NCBI RefSeq assembly: GCF_011074955.1 | Contig: NZ_WUQJ01000011.1 | Location: forward strand, 100,961 to 164,960 | Reading direction: 5' to 3' | Source: Marinobacter caseinilyticus | GTDB taxonomy: Bacteria > Pseudomonadota > Gammaproteobacteria > Pseudomonadales > Oleiphilaceae | DNA length: 64,000 bases | Shown: positions 56,779 to 63,935 of the stretch, in pieces | Layout of the letters: every line of letters begins with the position of its first letter | How positions within the stretch are numbered: the stretch's first letter is position 1 | Notes under the pieces: generated by a model | Database searches by the model: none | Told to the model about the DNA's origin: nothing | The model's input: the letters and a program-made list of their open reading frames with translations, nothing else | Position numbers and translations under genes: made by a program

Positions 56779-57729
56779 ATGGATCTAAAGCTATATGAGA
56801 TCTTCATAGCTGTGGCAGAAACAGGAAGCCTTACCAAGGCAGCTGTTATGCTCGGCACGACTCAACCTGCAGTCAGCCGTTCTATTGCTGGCCTGGAGAA
56901 GTATTTTGGCGAACCTTTATTGTCTCGCACTGGTCGCGGCGTGGTACTTACAGAGACCGGGGAGGTGGCCCTACCCCGGGTACGAGCGCTATTAAACCAA
57001 GCCGAAGAGCTCTCTGTCGATTTGCGCGAACTGGGCCGTTCACCAGGAGGGACGGTTTCCCTGGGGATACTTCCATCCCTGGTACAACCATTGGCTGGAA
57101 AGCTCTTTGCACAACTCCGCCTGAACTTTCCTCGCGTTCGGCTATGTATTTTTGAGGGTTACAGTGACCAGATAGAGGAATGGATTGCGGCAGGCCGCGT
57201 AGATATAGGTTTGCTTGCCCGGTATCGGCCTAGGCATACGAACGGTCAAGAACTGCTCAACTCCCGACTAATGTTAGTCGGCCCCCCGGATATTTGTACT
57301 TCTCCTGAAGTCGACTTCATGGAGATGTCAGACGTACCTTTAGTCTTGCCGGCAATTCCGAATGGCTTGCGCATGCTTGTTGACGAGGCCGCGCAGAGGC
57401 TAGGCTTAGAGCTTAACGTGGTAATGGATGCGGACTGCCTTGGAGCGCCCAAAGAACTGGCACGCCACCACGGTTGCTTTACCATTCTCAGTCCTGAAGC
57501 CATATGGGAAGAACTTTCTCTTGGAAGTCTATCGGCCTCATACATTGTCAACCCGGAACTAAACAGACAGATCTCCATCGCAACGACAACTCATCACCCC
57601 TTAAGCCGAGCTTCTCGCGAGGTTTTAAGATCTATTCACCAGATCGGCCACAACCTCAATAATCATTCACAACAGCAACCTTCTGGGGGGGCAAGTCGCT
57701 GCACCTCATCTTTGCCTACTGATCAGTAG
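56779..57729 (+). CDS. LysR-family transcriptional regulator
   Basis: 316 residues. N-terminal helix-turn-helix (FIAVAETGSLTKAAVMLGTT, QPAVSRSIAGLEKYFGEPLL) and a periplasmic-binding-like effector domain beginning GGTVSLGILPSLVQPLAGKL. It is divergent from the TRAP/acyl-CoA operon and most likely controls it in response to the acid or its CoA ester. The ATG at 56779 with GGGAG upstream is preferred over one four codons earlier. Confidence 0.9.
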   Translation: MDLKLYEIFIAVAETGSLTKAAVMLGTTQPAVSRSIAGLEKYFGEPLLSRTGRGVVLTETGEVALPRVRALLNQAEELSVDLRELGRSPGGTVSLGILPSLVQPLAGKLFAQLRLNFPRVRLCIFEGYSDQIEEWIAAGRVDIGLLARYRPRHTNGQELLNSRLMLVGPPDICTSPEVDFMEMSDVPLVLPAIPNGLRMLVDEAAQRLGLELNVVMDADCLGAPKELARHHGCFTILSPEAIWEELSLGSLSASYIVNPELNRQISIATTTHHPLSRASREVLRSIHQIGHNLNNHSQQQPSGGASRCTSSLPTDQ

Positions 57730-57801
57730 GCGAATCCATTACGCCCACCGACCCGCTCGATGTAGTCGCCGCCGCCATCAGCGATGGTAAGTATAATGCG
57801 G

Positions 57802-57820
57802 CAAAAACCGGGACACCCAT
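57802..57820. repeat. Diverged CCGGGACA repeat copy
   Basis: AAAAACCGGGACACCCATT resembles the later repeats in its first half (AAAACCGGGACA) and differs after it. It lies between lysR and the transposase module. Confidence 0.4.
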
Positions 57821-57875
57821 TTGGCAGCCGGGGTCAAGACACAACAAAAGACCTGACCGCATCCAAGCACAGGTG

Positions 57876-58823
57876 CCGGGGTCAGGTCTTGCGTTTTGCC
57901 CCGCCTTGCCATTTCGATCTGATCCCCGCAGTCTATCCCGCCCCAAGTAAAACCACGGAAGGAGCCAAGGAATGGCCAGACCGTTGCGACTGGAGTTTGC
58001 CGGCGCGTTGTATCATGTGACGTCTCGCGGAAACCGACGGGAGATGATCTATGAATCAGACGAAGATCGGCGCGCCTGGTTGTCGACCCTTGATGAGGTA
58101 TGCGAGACCTTCAACTGGGTTTGCCATGCTTATTGTCTGATGGGCAATCATTATCATCTGTTGATTGAAACGCCTGAAGGCAATCTGTCGAAAGGTATGC
58201 GCCTGCTAAACGGCGTCTATACGCAGGTTTTCAATAGGCACCACGGCCGGGTAGGGCATGTTTTCCAGGGGCGCTATAAGGCGATTTTGGTTGAGAAGGA
58301 CAGCTACCTATTGGAACTGTGCCGCTACATCGTGCTCAATCCTGTTCGTGCAGCGATGGTTCGATCGGCTGTGGAATGGCCTTGGAGCAGCTACCGCGCA
58401 ACGGCGGGTTATGAAAGGGGCATAAAGGCACTTGATGTTGATTGGATTTTGTCTGCTTTTAATGATCGGCGGGCCAGGTCAGTAGAGAGCTACGAACAGT
58501 TTGTTGCTGACGGCAAGAACCAGCCGTCTCCATGGGAGAAGCTCAAGAACCAAGTCTATCTTGGAAGCGATCAATTCGTTGACGACATGCAGAGGCGAAT
58601 TGATGGGGCAGAATATCTCTGCGAAATACCTACTAGTCAGCGCCGCCCTTTGGCCAAGCCGCTGCAATGGTACTGGGATTCTGCTTCGTCCCGAAATGGA
58701 GCGATCCATTTAGCGTATGCGAGTGGCGGTTACAGCTTGAAGGAAATAGGTGATTTTTTTGGGCTCCACTATTCCCGAGTAAGTCGGATTGTTAGGGAGG
58801 CAAAACGCAAGACCTGACCCCGG
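57876..58823. mobile_element. RAYT transposase module bounded by 25-bp inverted repeats
   Basis: A 25-bp sequence at 57876-57900 (starting CCGGGGTCAGGTCTTGCG) occurs as a perfect inverted copy at 58799-58823, enclosing a REP-associated tyrosine transposase gene. The right arm supplies the last codons and the stop of the transposase. Extra copies of the GACCTGACCCCGGGG core follow at 58829-58863, and a related core lies at 63709-63730. Confidence 0.8.
57972..58817 (+). CDS. REP-associated tyrosine transposase (Y1 type)
   Basis: 281 residues. The Y1 domain has the start PLRLEFAGALYHVTSRGNR, metal-binding HXH in GNHYHLLIE (H60, H62) and the catalytic Tyr in CRYIVLNPVRA (Y119), all intact. The C-terminal part has a helix-turn-helix-like segment (YSLKEIGDFFGLHYSRVSRI). 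These enzymes cut and join single-stranded REP ends. AGGAG precedes the ATG. The stop TGA lies inside the right inverted repeat. Confidence 0.93.
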   Translation: MARPLRLEFAGALYHVTSRGNRREMIYESDEDRRAWLSTLDEVCETFNWVCHAYCLMGNHYHLLIETPEGNLSKGMRLLNGVYTQVFNRHHGRVGHVFQGRYKAILVEKDSYLLELCRYIVLNPVRAAMVRSAVEWPWSSYRATAGYERGIKALDVDWILSAFNDRRARSVESYEQFVADGKNQPSPWEKLKNQVYLGSDQFVDDMQRRIDGAEYLCEIPTSQRRPLAKPLQWYWDSASSRNGAIHLAYASGGYSLKEIGDFFGLHYSRVSRIVREAKRKT

Positions 58824-58863
58824 GGTTGAGACCTGACCCCGGGGTTGGTGACCCCGGGGTTGG
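58811..58863. repeat. Tandem GACCTGACCCCGGGGTTG repeats
   Basis: Two complete 18-19-bp units and a shortened third follow the transposase stop. They appear to be tandem copies of the transposon-end core. Confidence 0.8.
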
Positions 58864-58896
58864 GCGCAGGAGCGGATCTGGGATTAACAAGTTAAG

Positions 58897-58922
58897 AAAA
58901 CCGGGACAGACCTATTTCCCCG
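58897..58922. repeat. CCGGGACAGA repeat, copy 1
   Basis: AAAACCGGGACAGACCTATT followed by TCCCCG. Same direction as the copies at 59425, 60741 and 62798. It stands in the gap between the transposase and the HNH gene, which holds no other feature. Confidence 0.75.
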
Positions 58923-59055
58923 TAAAGACAAAAAATTTAATAAAGAAGATAATTAGACCTAACCAGTCGCTGGTGGTGACGCCACTCGTTGGCGATCACG
59001 GCGCGCCACAGCTTTAACTTGGCTGTAAGGAAACGATAAGGACTCAGGTTTCGCT

Positions 59056-59415
59056 ATGAATAAAAAAACCACTTTCGACCAAGTTCGGGCTGAACAGCTG
59101 AAATACAACGCGAAGCGAGCTTCGGGCTATCGAGAGCAGGCGCTGAAACTCTTTCCCCATATTTGTGGCCGCTGTGCGCGGGAGTTTGCTGGCAAGAATC
59201 TATCGGAGTTAACTGTGCATCATGTCGACCATAACCACGATAACAATCCGCCGGACGGCAGTAATTGGGAACTCTTGTGTCTTTATTGCCACGATGAGGA
59301 GCACTCAAAATTTGAAAATCTCGTGCGTTATGGCAGTAGAAAAGAAAGCAATCAAGCCCCGGCAACCCATAATCCCTTCGCAGATTTAAAGGAAAAAATG
59401 GATCAGAAGAAGTAG
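59056..59415 (+). CDS. YajD-type HNH nuclease
   Basis: 119 residues. The zinc-type CXXC in HICGRCAREF and the HNH core VHHVDHNHDNNPPDGSNWEL followed by LLCLYCHDEEHSK match the YajD family. The C-terminal tail has the family sequence NPFADLKEKM. The biological role is unknown. A repeat copy follows 9 bp after the stop. Confidence 0.88.
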   Translation: MNKKTTFDQVRAEQLKYNAKRASGYREQALKLFPHICGRCAREFAGKNLSELTVHHVDHNHDNNPPDGSNWELLCLYCHDEEHSKFENLVRYGSRKESNQAPATHNPFADLKEKMDQKK

Positions 59416-59424
59416 CTCGGACAT

Positions 59425-59448
59425 AAAACCGGGACAGATCTATTTTTT
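59425..59448. repeat. CCGGGACAGA repeat, copy 2
   Basis: AAAACCGGGACAGATCTATT followed by TTTT. It abuts directly the ureG relic at 59449. Confidence 0.8.
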
Positions 59449-59514
59449 GAAACCGGCGGTCGCCTGCACACCGCCATCCGCGAAGACGCCAGCATGAACC
59501 TGGCCGCCATTGAT
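59449..59514 (+). pseudogene. 66-bp relic of ureG
   Basis: Translates as [20 protein letters not shown] followed by ID, matching Ure[23 protein letters not shown] except at the nickel-binding CP. At DNA level 57 of 66 bases match 48562-48627 by hand count, with mostly silent changes. It is bounded by a repeat on the left and by the DUF2956 gene end on the right. Confidence 0.8.
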
Positions 59515-59518
59515 TCGT

Positions 59519-59863
59519 TTAGCCCCCCAGGCCCAAGCCCAGTATATAGAGACCGATTCCAGTCCAGGTGATCAGTAGCAGCGCCCAAGGTAGCCATGGG
59601 GTTCGATAGTGGATCTCGGATTTTGCAGGATTTTGTTCCGCGCTTTCGGTCGCTGTTTGGTGTTGTCCTTTTTTGCGCTGTTTGTCTTTTTCCCGGGCTT
59701 TGGCTTTTTGCTGTTTTTTATACTGATCAATGCCCTTCTCGATACCCTGCGCGATCATTTTTGTCTGCTCCTTGCTTTGCCGGGGCCGCTGAGTCGCCTT
59801 TGCCATGGCGAAGGCTTCCTCCTGAGTTTGCGGTGACGGTGGCTGCTTTTTGATTTTTGCCAT
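59519..59863 (-). CDS. DUF2956 family protein
   Basis: 114 residues. The highly charged N-terminal part (EEAFAMAKATQRPRQSKEQT, MIAQGIEKGIDQYKKQQKAK) and one C-terminal membrane segment (WLPWALLLITWTGIGLYIL) match DUF2956. Function unknown. Its stop codon lies 5 bp from the ureG relic. Confidence 0.85.
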   Translation of the reverse strand: MAKIKKQPPSPQTQEEAFAMAKATQRPRQSKEQTKMIAQGIEKGIDQYKKQQKAKAREKDKQRKKGQHQTATESAEQNPAKSEIHYRTPWLPWALLLITWTGIGLYILGLGLGG

Positions 59864-60016
59864 AGGGCTCGGCTCGGGTTGTTGGTGAATGGGCTATTGG
59901 AGCGCATCGCAGGGGTCGGCGTCGAATGTTTCCACGATCACCGTGCTTCGGTTAAGATCGGCGTCCAGCGCAGAAAGGATTCTGTGTTTGAAAAGCAGGG
60001 AGAAGCTGATGCCAAC

Positions 60017-60043
60017 ACAGGCCAGGGTGATTGTGCTTGGTTT
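60017..60043. repeat. 27-bp dispersed repeat, copy A
   Basis: ACAGGCCAGGGTGATTGTGC continuing to TTGGTTT; 25 of 27 bases match the copy at 62040-62066, and both are preceded by GATGCCA. It lies upstream of the GST gene. Confidence 0.6.
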
Positions 60044-60084
60044 TGCCCATTATCAGCTTCGTTTATTCAGCCAGGAGCCACGCC

Positions 60085-60816
60085 ATTACCTTTCCGCTGC
60101 CTCGTTTATATTCTTTCCGTCGTTGTCCTTACGCTATGCGCGCTCGGCTCGGGATCTTGTTTGCCGGACTGACCGTGGAGCTGCGGGAAATCGTGTTAAA
60201 AAACAAGCCGGCGCAGATGCTGGCGGTCAGTCCCAAAGGCACGGTTCCTGTTCTGGAGCTGGCAGGAGGTGATCGTTCTGAGAGGCTCGTTATTGAGGAA
60301 AGCAGGGAAATCGTCGAATGGGCGTTGCGGCAGAGTGATCCGAAGGGTTTGTTGAACACTGATTTAGTAAGCGCTAATGCCCTGATCGACCGCAACGATA
60401 ACGAATTCAAACACTGGCTGGATCGCTATAAATACGCGGATCGCCATCCAGAACTCTCCCAGTTGGATTACCAGCAAAAGGGTGAGGTGTTTTTGCAGGC
60501 GTTGGAAAGCCTATTAGCCAAGAACCGGTATCTCCTGGGGAGCAACATCAGCATCGCTGATATTGGCATCATGCCCTTTGTACGCCAGTTCGCCCATGTC
60601 GATCGGGAGGTGTTTTACAGTCTGCCCTATCCGAATTTACAGAAATGGCTGAGGGATTGGCTGGAACATCCAGTGTTCCTGCAGGCCATGAGCAAATTCC
60701 CGTCTTGGCAGGAAGGCGATGATGAGGTGGTATTTCCACAAATAACCGGGACAGATCTATTTTCCCCCTGCCCGTTCCCGCCGAATCAGCAGTACCAAAG
60801 CCAGCGCCGCCAGTGA
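60085..60816 (+). CDS. Glutathione S-transferase family protein
   Basis: About 243 residues. The N-terminal thioredoxin-like domain has LYSFRRCPYAMRARLGI, then KGTVPVLEL and IEESREIVEWAL for glutathione binding. The C-terminal helical domain has LLGSNISIADIGIMPFVRQF. No ATG, GTG or suitable TTG lies at the expected start. ATT at 60085, 8 bp after AGGAG, gives TFPLPRLYSF as start and fits homologues; a TTG at 60031 is an alternative. The last 20 or so codons run through a dispersed repeat into the MFS gene. Confidence 0.8.
   Translation: MTFPLPRLYSFRRCPYAMRARLGILFAGLTVELREIVLKNKPAQMLAVSPKGTVPVLELAGGDRSERLVIEESREIVEWALRQSDPKGLLNTDLVSANALIDRNDNEFKHWLDRYKYADRHPELSQLDYQQKGEVFLQALESLLAKNRYLLGSNISIADIGIMPFVRQFAHVDREVFYSLPYPNLQKWLRDWLEHPVFLQAMSKFPSWQEGDDEVVFPQITGTDLFSPCPFPPNQQYQSQRRQ
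60741..60767. repeat. CCGGGACAGA repeat, copy 3
   Basis: AATAACCGGGACAGATCTAT followed by TTTCCCC. It lies across the 3' ends of the convergent GST and MFS genes: its CTA is the MFS stop, and the GST frame reads through it. Confidence 0.85.
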
Positions 60817-61956
60817 CCCCATCACAGCGGCGAAAGTGATCCCAGTCGTCATCAGGCTGGTCATGCTCGCCATCAATCCCAGGCCGATCACCGGCACCGA
60901 GATAGCGATATAGGCCACGACAAAGAACGTGGACGTCACCGCTGCCTTCTCCCCTGCAGGGCTGGCCGCAGCGATGGCACCCATGCCGGCGCGGAATGAG
61001 ATGCCCTGGCCGATACCGGCAATCACAGCACCGGCGATGAACAGCGCGAGGGACTGGGTGTATATGCCTAGCGCTATCGGAATCACACCGAGCATCAGGG
61101 AAACGCAGCCCAGAGGCAGGCGCAGCCTGAGCGGCAGTGTGCCCTGCAGGAACTGACCCAGGGTTGAGGCGATGAAGATGCTGCCGGCCACAACGCCGAT
61201 CAACAACCGATTGTCGTAGCCCAGCACCTTGCCCATCATCGCCGGGGCGATGGATGTGAAGAAGCCGCACATGGCAAAGCCCGCGAAACCTGCAATAGCG
61301 GCGGGAATAAATACACCGCGGACTTCCGCTGGCACGTTCAGTCGCTGGATAGACAGTTTTGGGCGAACGGGTTTCGAGACGGTCTCAGGCGCTGCCCAGA
61401 TGCAGCACACGGCCAGCACCGCCATGACAATGTGCACCAGAAAGGTCAGGTGCAGTGGCCAGGGCAGGTACTGGGAAAGAGCGCCAGCTAACATCGGCCC
61501 CAGGCCCAGCCCGCCCATGTTTGCCGCCGTGGCAAAGAAAGTGGCCTTCTCCCGCCAGTGGGGCGGGGCCAGTTCAATGACTGCCACCGTGGCTGTGCCG
61601 GTAAAGATCCCTGCGGACAGCCCCGACAGCACCCGGCCGGTCAGGATCATCGCCAGGCCATCGGCCTGCACGAACACCAGGTCACTGATGATGGAGCAAG
61701 CCAGGCCCGCAAATAGTAAGGGCCGGCGGCCTATCTGATCAGACCAGCGCCCAGTCAGTATCAGTGCGGCGATCACACCAAAGGCATAGGCGGCAAAGAT
61801 GATGGTGATCATCAGGTCGGAAAACCCGAAACTGTCCTGGTAGATCGGGTAAAGCGGCGTCGGCATGGTGGTGCCGATCATCGTGACACTGAAGGTGAAG
61901 GCTGCGCCCAGGAAAATAAGCAGCGGAAACCAGCGGTGTTGCTTGGGTGAGGGCAT
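60757..61956 (-). CDS. MFS transporter
   Basis: 399 residues with twelve hydrophobic segments. The motif between helices 2 and 3 is LTGRWSDQIGRRPLLFAG and a helix-5 type sequence is present (LGLGPMLAGALSQYL). The MIGTTMPTPLYPIYQDSF start is common in drug or metabolite exporters of the family. The substrate is unknown. Its stop codon comes from the dispersed repeat; the coding end overlaps GST by 60 bp. Confidence 0.9.
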   Translation of the reverse strand: MPSPKQHRWFPLLIFLGAAFTFSVTMIGTTMPTPLYPIYQDSFGFSDLMITIIFAAYAFGVIAALILTGRWSDQIGRRPLLFAGLACSIISDLVFVQADGLAMILTGRVLSGLSAGIFTGTATVAVIELAPPHWREKATFFATAANMGGLGLGPMLAGALSQYLPWPLHLTFLVHIVMAVLAVCCIWAAPETVSKPVRPKLSIQRLNVPAEVRGVFIPAAIAGFAGFAMCGFFTSIAPAMMGKVLGYDNRLLIGVVAGSIFIASTLGQFLQGTLPLRLRLPLGCVSLMLGVIPIALGIYTQSLALFIAGAVIAGIGQGISFRAGMGAIAAASPAGEKAAVTSTFFVVAYIAISVPVIGLGLMASMTSLMTTGITFAAVMGSLAALALVLLIRRERAGGK

Positions 61957-62039
61957 GCAGGATTCCCGGTCGGCGATCTTTAAAGGCTGGCTACCCTATC
62001 AGAGGGGGCGGGCGAATCGAAGGAGGAGCCGATGCCATG

Positions 62040-62066
62040 ACAGGCCAGGGTGGTTGTGCCTGGTTT
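62040..62066. repeat. 27-bp dispersed repeat, copy B
   Basis: Matches 60017-60043 at 25 of 27 positions in the same direction. It lies between the MFS start and the tenA stop. Confidence 0.6.
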
Positions 62067-62087
62067 GAATAGTTTCCAGGCATCTGC

Positions 62088-62756
62088 CTAGTCGCTCAGT
62101 GTAAGCCCCATTTCCCAGAAGTCGATCTCCAGCCGCGTGGCGTCCCGGAAAATTCGGGTGAGTTGTTCGAATCGGGCGGGGGATACTTCGGCGAGTCGGT
62201 CATCCAGCCAGCGAATTTCTGCGTGCATTGCCTCCTGGAATTCGTCGCTTTCATACATGGCGATCCAGGCATCGTAGGGGTTGGATTCGCCACGAAGGGT
62301 CTCGCTGCGGTGGTTCAGCCAGTTGGCGATTTCACCATAGCCGACCATGCAGGGTGATAGGGCGACGTGCAGGTCTAGCAGGTCGCCGCGGTTGCCGGTG
62401 TCGAGAACGTATCGGGTATAGGCCAGTGTGGCGCGAGCTTCCGGGAGGTTGGCCAGTTCGTCCTCAGAGATACCCCAGTCTTTGCAGAAGTCGATATGCA
62501 AGCCCAGTTCGGTATCCAGGATGGCCTGCATGCCATCCTTGGCCTGGCGCAAATCGGCCAGGGTGGGGCTTTTGTAGGCGGCCAGTGCAAAGGCGCGGGC
62601 AAACTGTATCAGGAACAGATAATCCTGTTTGAGGTAATGCTGAAATGCGTCCGCAGCCAGCGTGGCATCGCCTAACTGAGTAACGAAGCTGTGTTGAATG
62701 TAGTCTCGCCACTCTTCTGGGCAGGCTTTTTTGAGGTCTTCGAACTGATAAACCAT
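62088..62756 (-). CDS. tenA: TenA-family thiaminase II
   Basis: 222 residues, all-helical. Family sequences HSFVTQLGDATLAADAFQHYLKQDYLFL and FCKDWGISEDEL are visible, and the catalytic Cys lies in LSPCMVGYGEIANWL. TenA hydrolyses aminopyrimidine precursors in thiamine salvage. No thiamine gene is adjacent and I saw no TPP riboswitch. Confidence 0.9.
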   Translation of the reverse strand: MVYQFEDLKKACPEEWRDYIQHSFVTQLGDATLAADAFQHYLKQDYLFLIQFARAFALAAYKSPTLADLRQAKDGMQAILDTELGLHIDFCKDWGISEDELANLPEARATLAYTRYVLDTGNRGDLLDLHVALSPCMVGYGEIANWLNHRSETLRGESNPYDAWIAMYESDEFQEAMHAEIRWLDDRLAEVSPARFEQLTRIFRDATRLEIDFWEMGLTLSD

Positions 62757-62797
62757 TTCGTTGCTCCAACTTGGGTTTACGCGAAGTATTTCAGAGG

Positions 62798-62824
62798 ATA
62801 AACCGGGACAGATTTATTTCCCCG
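62798..62824. repeat. CCGGGACAGA repeat, copy 4
   Basis: ATAAACCGGGACAGATTTAT followed by TTCCCCG. It fills the gap between the tenA start and the stop codon of the next gene, which it abuts at 62825. Confidence 0.8.
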
Positions 62825-63505
62825 CTATTCCTTCAGCCGGACGAGCAGTCGGCCGTTCTCAACCTGGATATAATCCACACCGGCTGCAAAAGATTGCCAG
62901 AATCCTGGGTTGGCGCCGAACTCGTTGACCAGGTCCACGTTCTTGAGGTTACCCAGCCAGGCGTTGGGAATGGGAACGCCCATGAGGCTGACGCCCCTTA
63001 ACTTAACCAGGGGACGACCGTTGGCAAAGGAGAGTTCTACGCCAGCATTCACTCGCAGGGTTCTGCCGCCGAGCACAGGGAAGTTCTCTTCAAGAGGCAC
63101 CAGAAGGACGGCGCTCAACAGATCGTCTGAAAGGTCGACGGCGAGTCTCTGGGCCAGATCGGTGTTGTTGGCCAGCAAACCGTTGAGTTCCCGCTCGCTA
63201 AAATGGACCTCCCGGCTGGCGCCTTCCTCACTGTAGGCTTCCGGCTGCAATGGGCGGCCAGATTCGCCGCCCTGGGTATCAATACCCAGACTATTCAGCT
63301 TGTTGTTAAGTGAGTCCTGTTCACTGGCATCCAGGGTTACGGGTTCGAAGTTTTCAGGAAACACATAGTGGCTTAACCACCAGTAACCAACGCCGACGGT
63401 GGCAACGATGGTGAGCAGGACAATGCCAAAGACATGCAAGCCACTGAAGCCCTTCTTTGTGGGTGGCGTCGCTGGTGCTGTTTTGTTCTCGGTTGTTTCA
63501 CTCAT
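62825..63505 (-). CDS. Membrane-anchored protein of unknown function
   Basis: 226 residues. A short cytoplasmic tail (MSETTENKTAPATPPTKKG) is followed by one membrane segment (LHVFGIVLLTIVATVGVGYW) and a periplasmic part with a helical and then beta-rich pattern (HFSERELNGLLANNTDLAQR, NAGVELSFANGRPLVKLRGV). I do not recognise a named family. The ATG at 63505 has AGGTGG upstream. Confidence 0.7.
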   Translation of the reverse strand: MSETTENKTAPATPPTKKGFSGLHVFGIVLLTIVATVGVGYWWLSHYVFPENFEPVTLDASEQDSLNNKLNSLGIDTQGGESGRPLQPEAYSEEGASREVHFSERELNGLLANNTDLAQRLAVDLSDDLLSAVLLVPLEENFPVLGGRTLRVNAGVELSFANGRPLVKLRGVSLMGVPIPNAWLGNLKNVDLVNEFGANPGFWQSFAAGVDYIQVENGRLLVRLKE

Positions 63506-63627
63506 TGCCAATGCCACCTGATTGCTCTTTGAAACTGCTTTGACGCTGTCTTTGGAACAATACCCTAACACCAGACATTGTTTTATCGTGTATTCAGGTG
63601 AATGTGATGCAACAAAGGGCGAGTGCT

Positions 63628-63762
63628 ATGGAGAGTGATATGACGACACCAGGCGATCAGCTTCGCGTGTTCTACGATGGCGCCTGCCCGAGCTGTGTCA
63701 ATGATAACGGGGTCAGGTCTTGCCTTTTGCTCTCTTGTACTAAAGGGGTCAGATCGCATTAA
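63628..63762 (+). pseudogene. Truncated DCC-family (DUF393) thiol-disulfide protein
   Basis: Reads MESDMTTPGDQLRVFYDGAC then PSCVND, the start of a DCC-family protein with the YDGXCPXC motif. The similarity ends near 63705, where the GGGGTCAGGTCTTGCC transposon-end sequence begins. The open frame continues only into repeat sequence and stops at 63762. About 100 C-terminal residues are missing. Confidence 0.75.
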
Positions 63763-63880
63763 AATTGATCAGCTCGGCCTGAGAGCGTTGTTCAGGTAGA
63801 ATTAAATCGATCTGACCCCTTTGAGCCGAGCTGATCAAAATAAAATCAATCTGACCCCTTTAAGCTCGACCCCTTTAAGC
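63709..63880. repeat. REP-like cluster with GGGGTCAG ends
   Basis: Begins with GGGGTCAGGTCTTGCCTTTT, related to the RAYT module end. AAAGGGGTCAGAT near 63743 and its inverse ATCTGACCCCTTT (63811 and again near 63849) then recur, and GATCAGCTCGG near 63768 pairs with CCGAGCTGATC near 63827. It forms a large folded structure without any gene. Confidence 0.7.
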
Positions 63881-63935
63881 CCTGTCGGAAAAACGTGATT
63901 TCTTCATGCAGAATCTCTGAATCGCCCCCGGTATT

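Noticed and set aside
57730..57800. Possible remnant of a coding region after lysR (minus-strand GGGDYIERVGG)
   Set aside because: Too short to place in any family; may be chance.
57730..63880. Integron cassette array
   Set aside because: No integrase, no attC-type GTTRRRY/RYYYAAC ends, genes in both directions.
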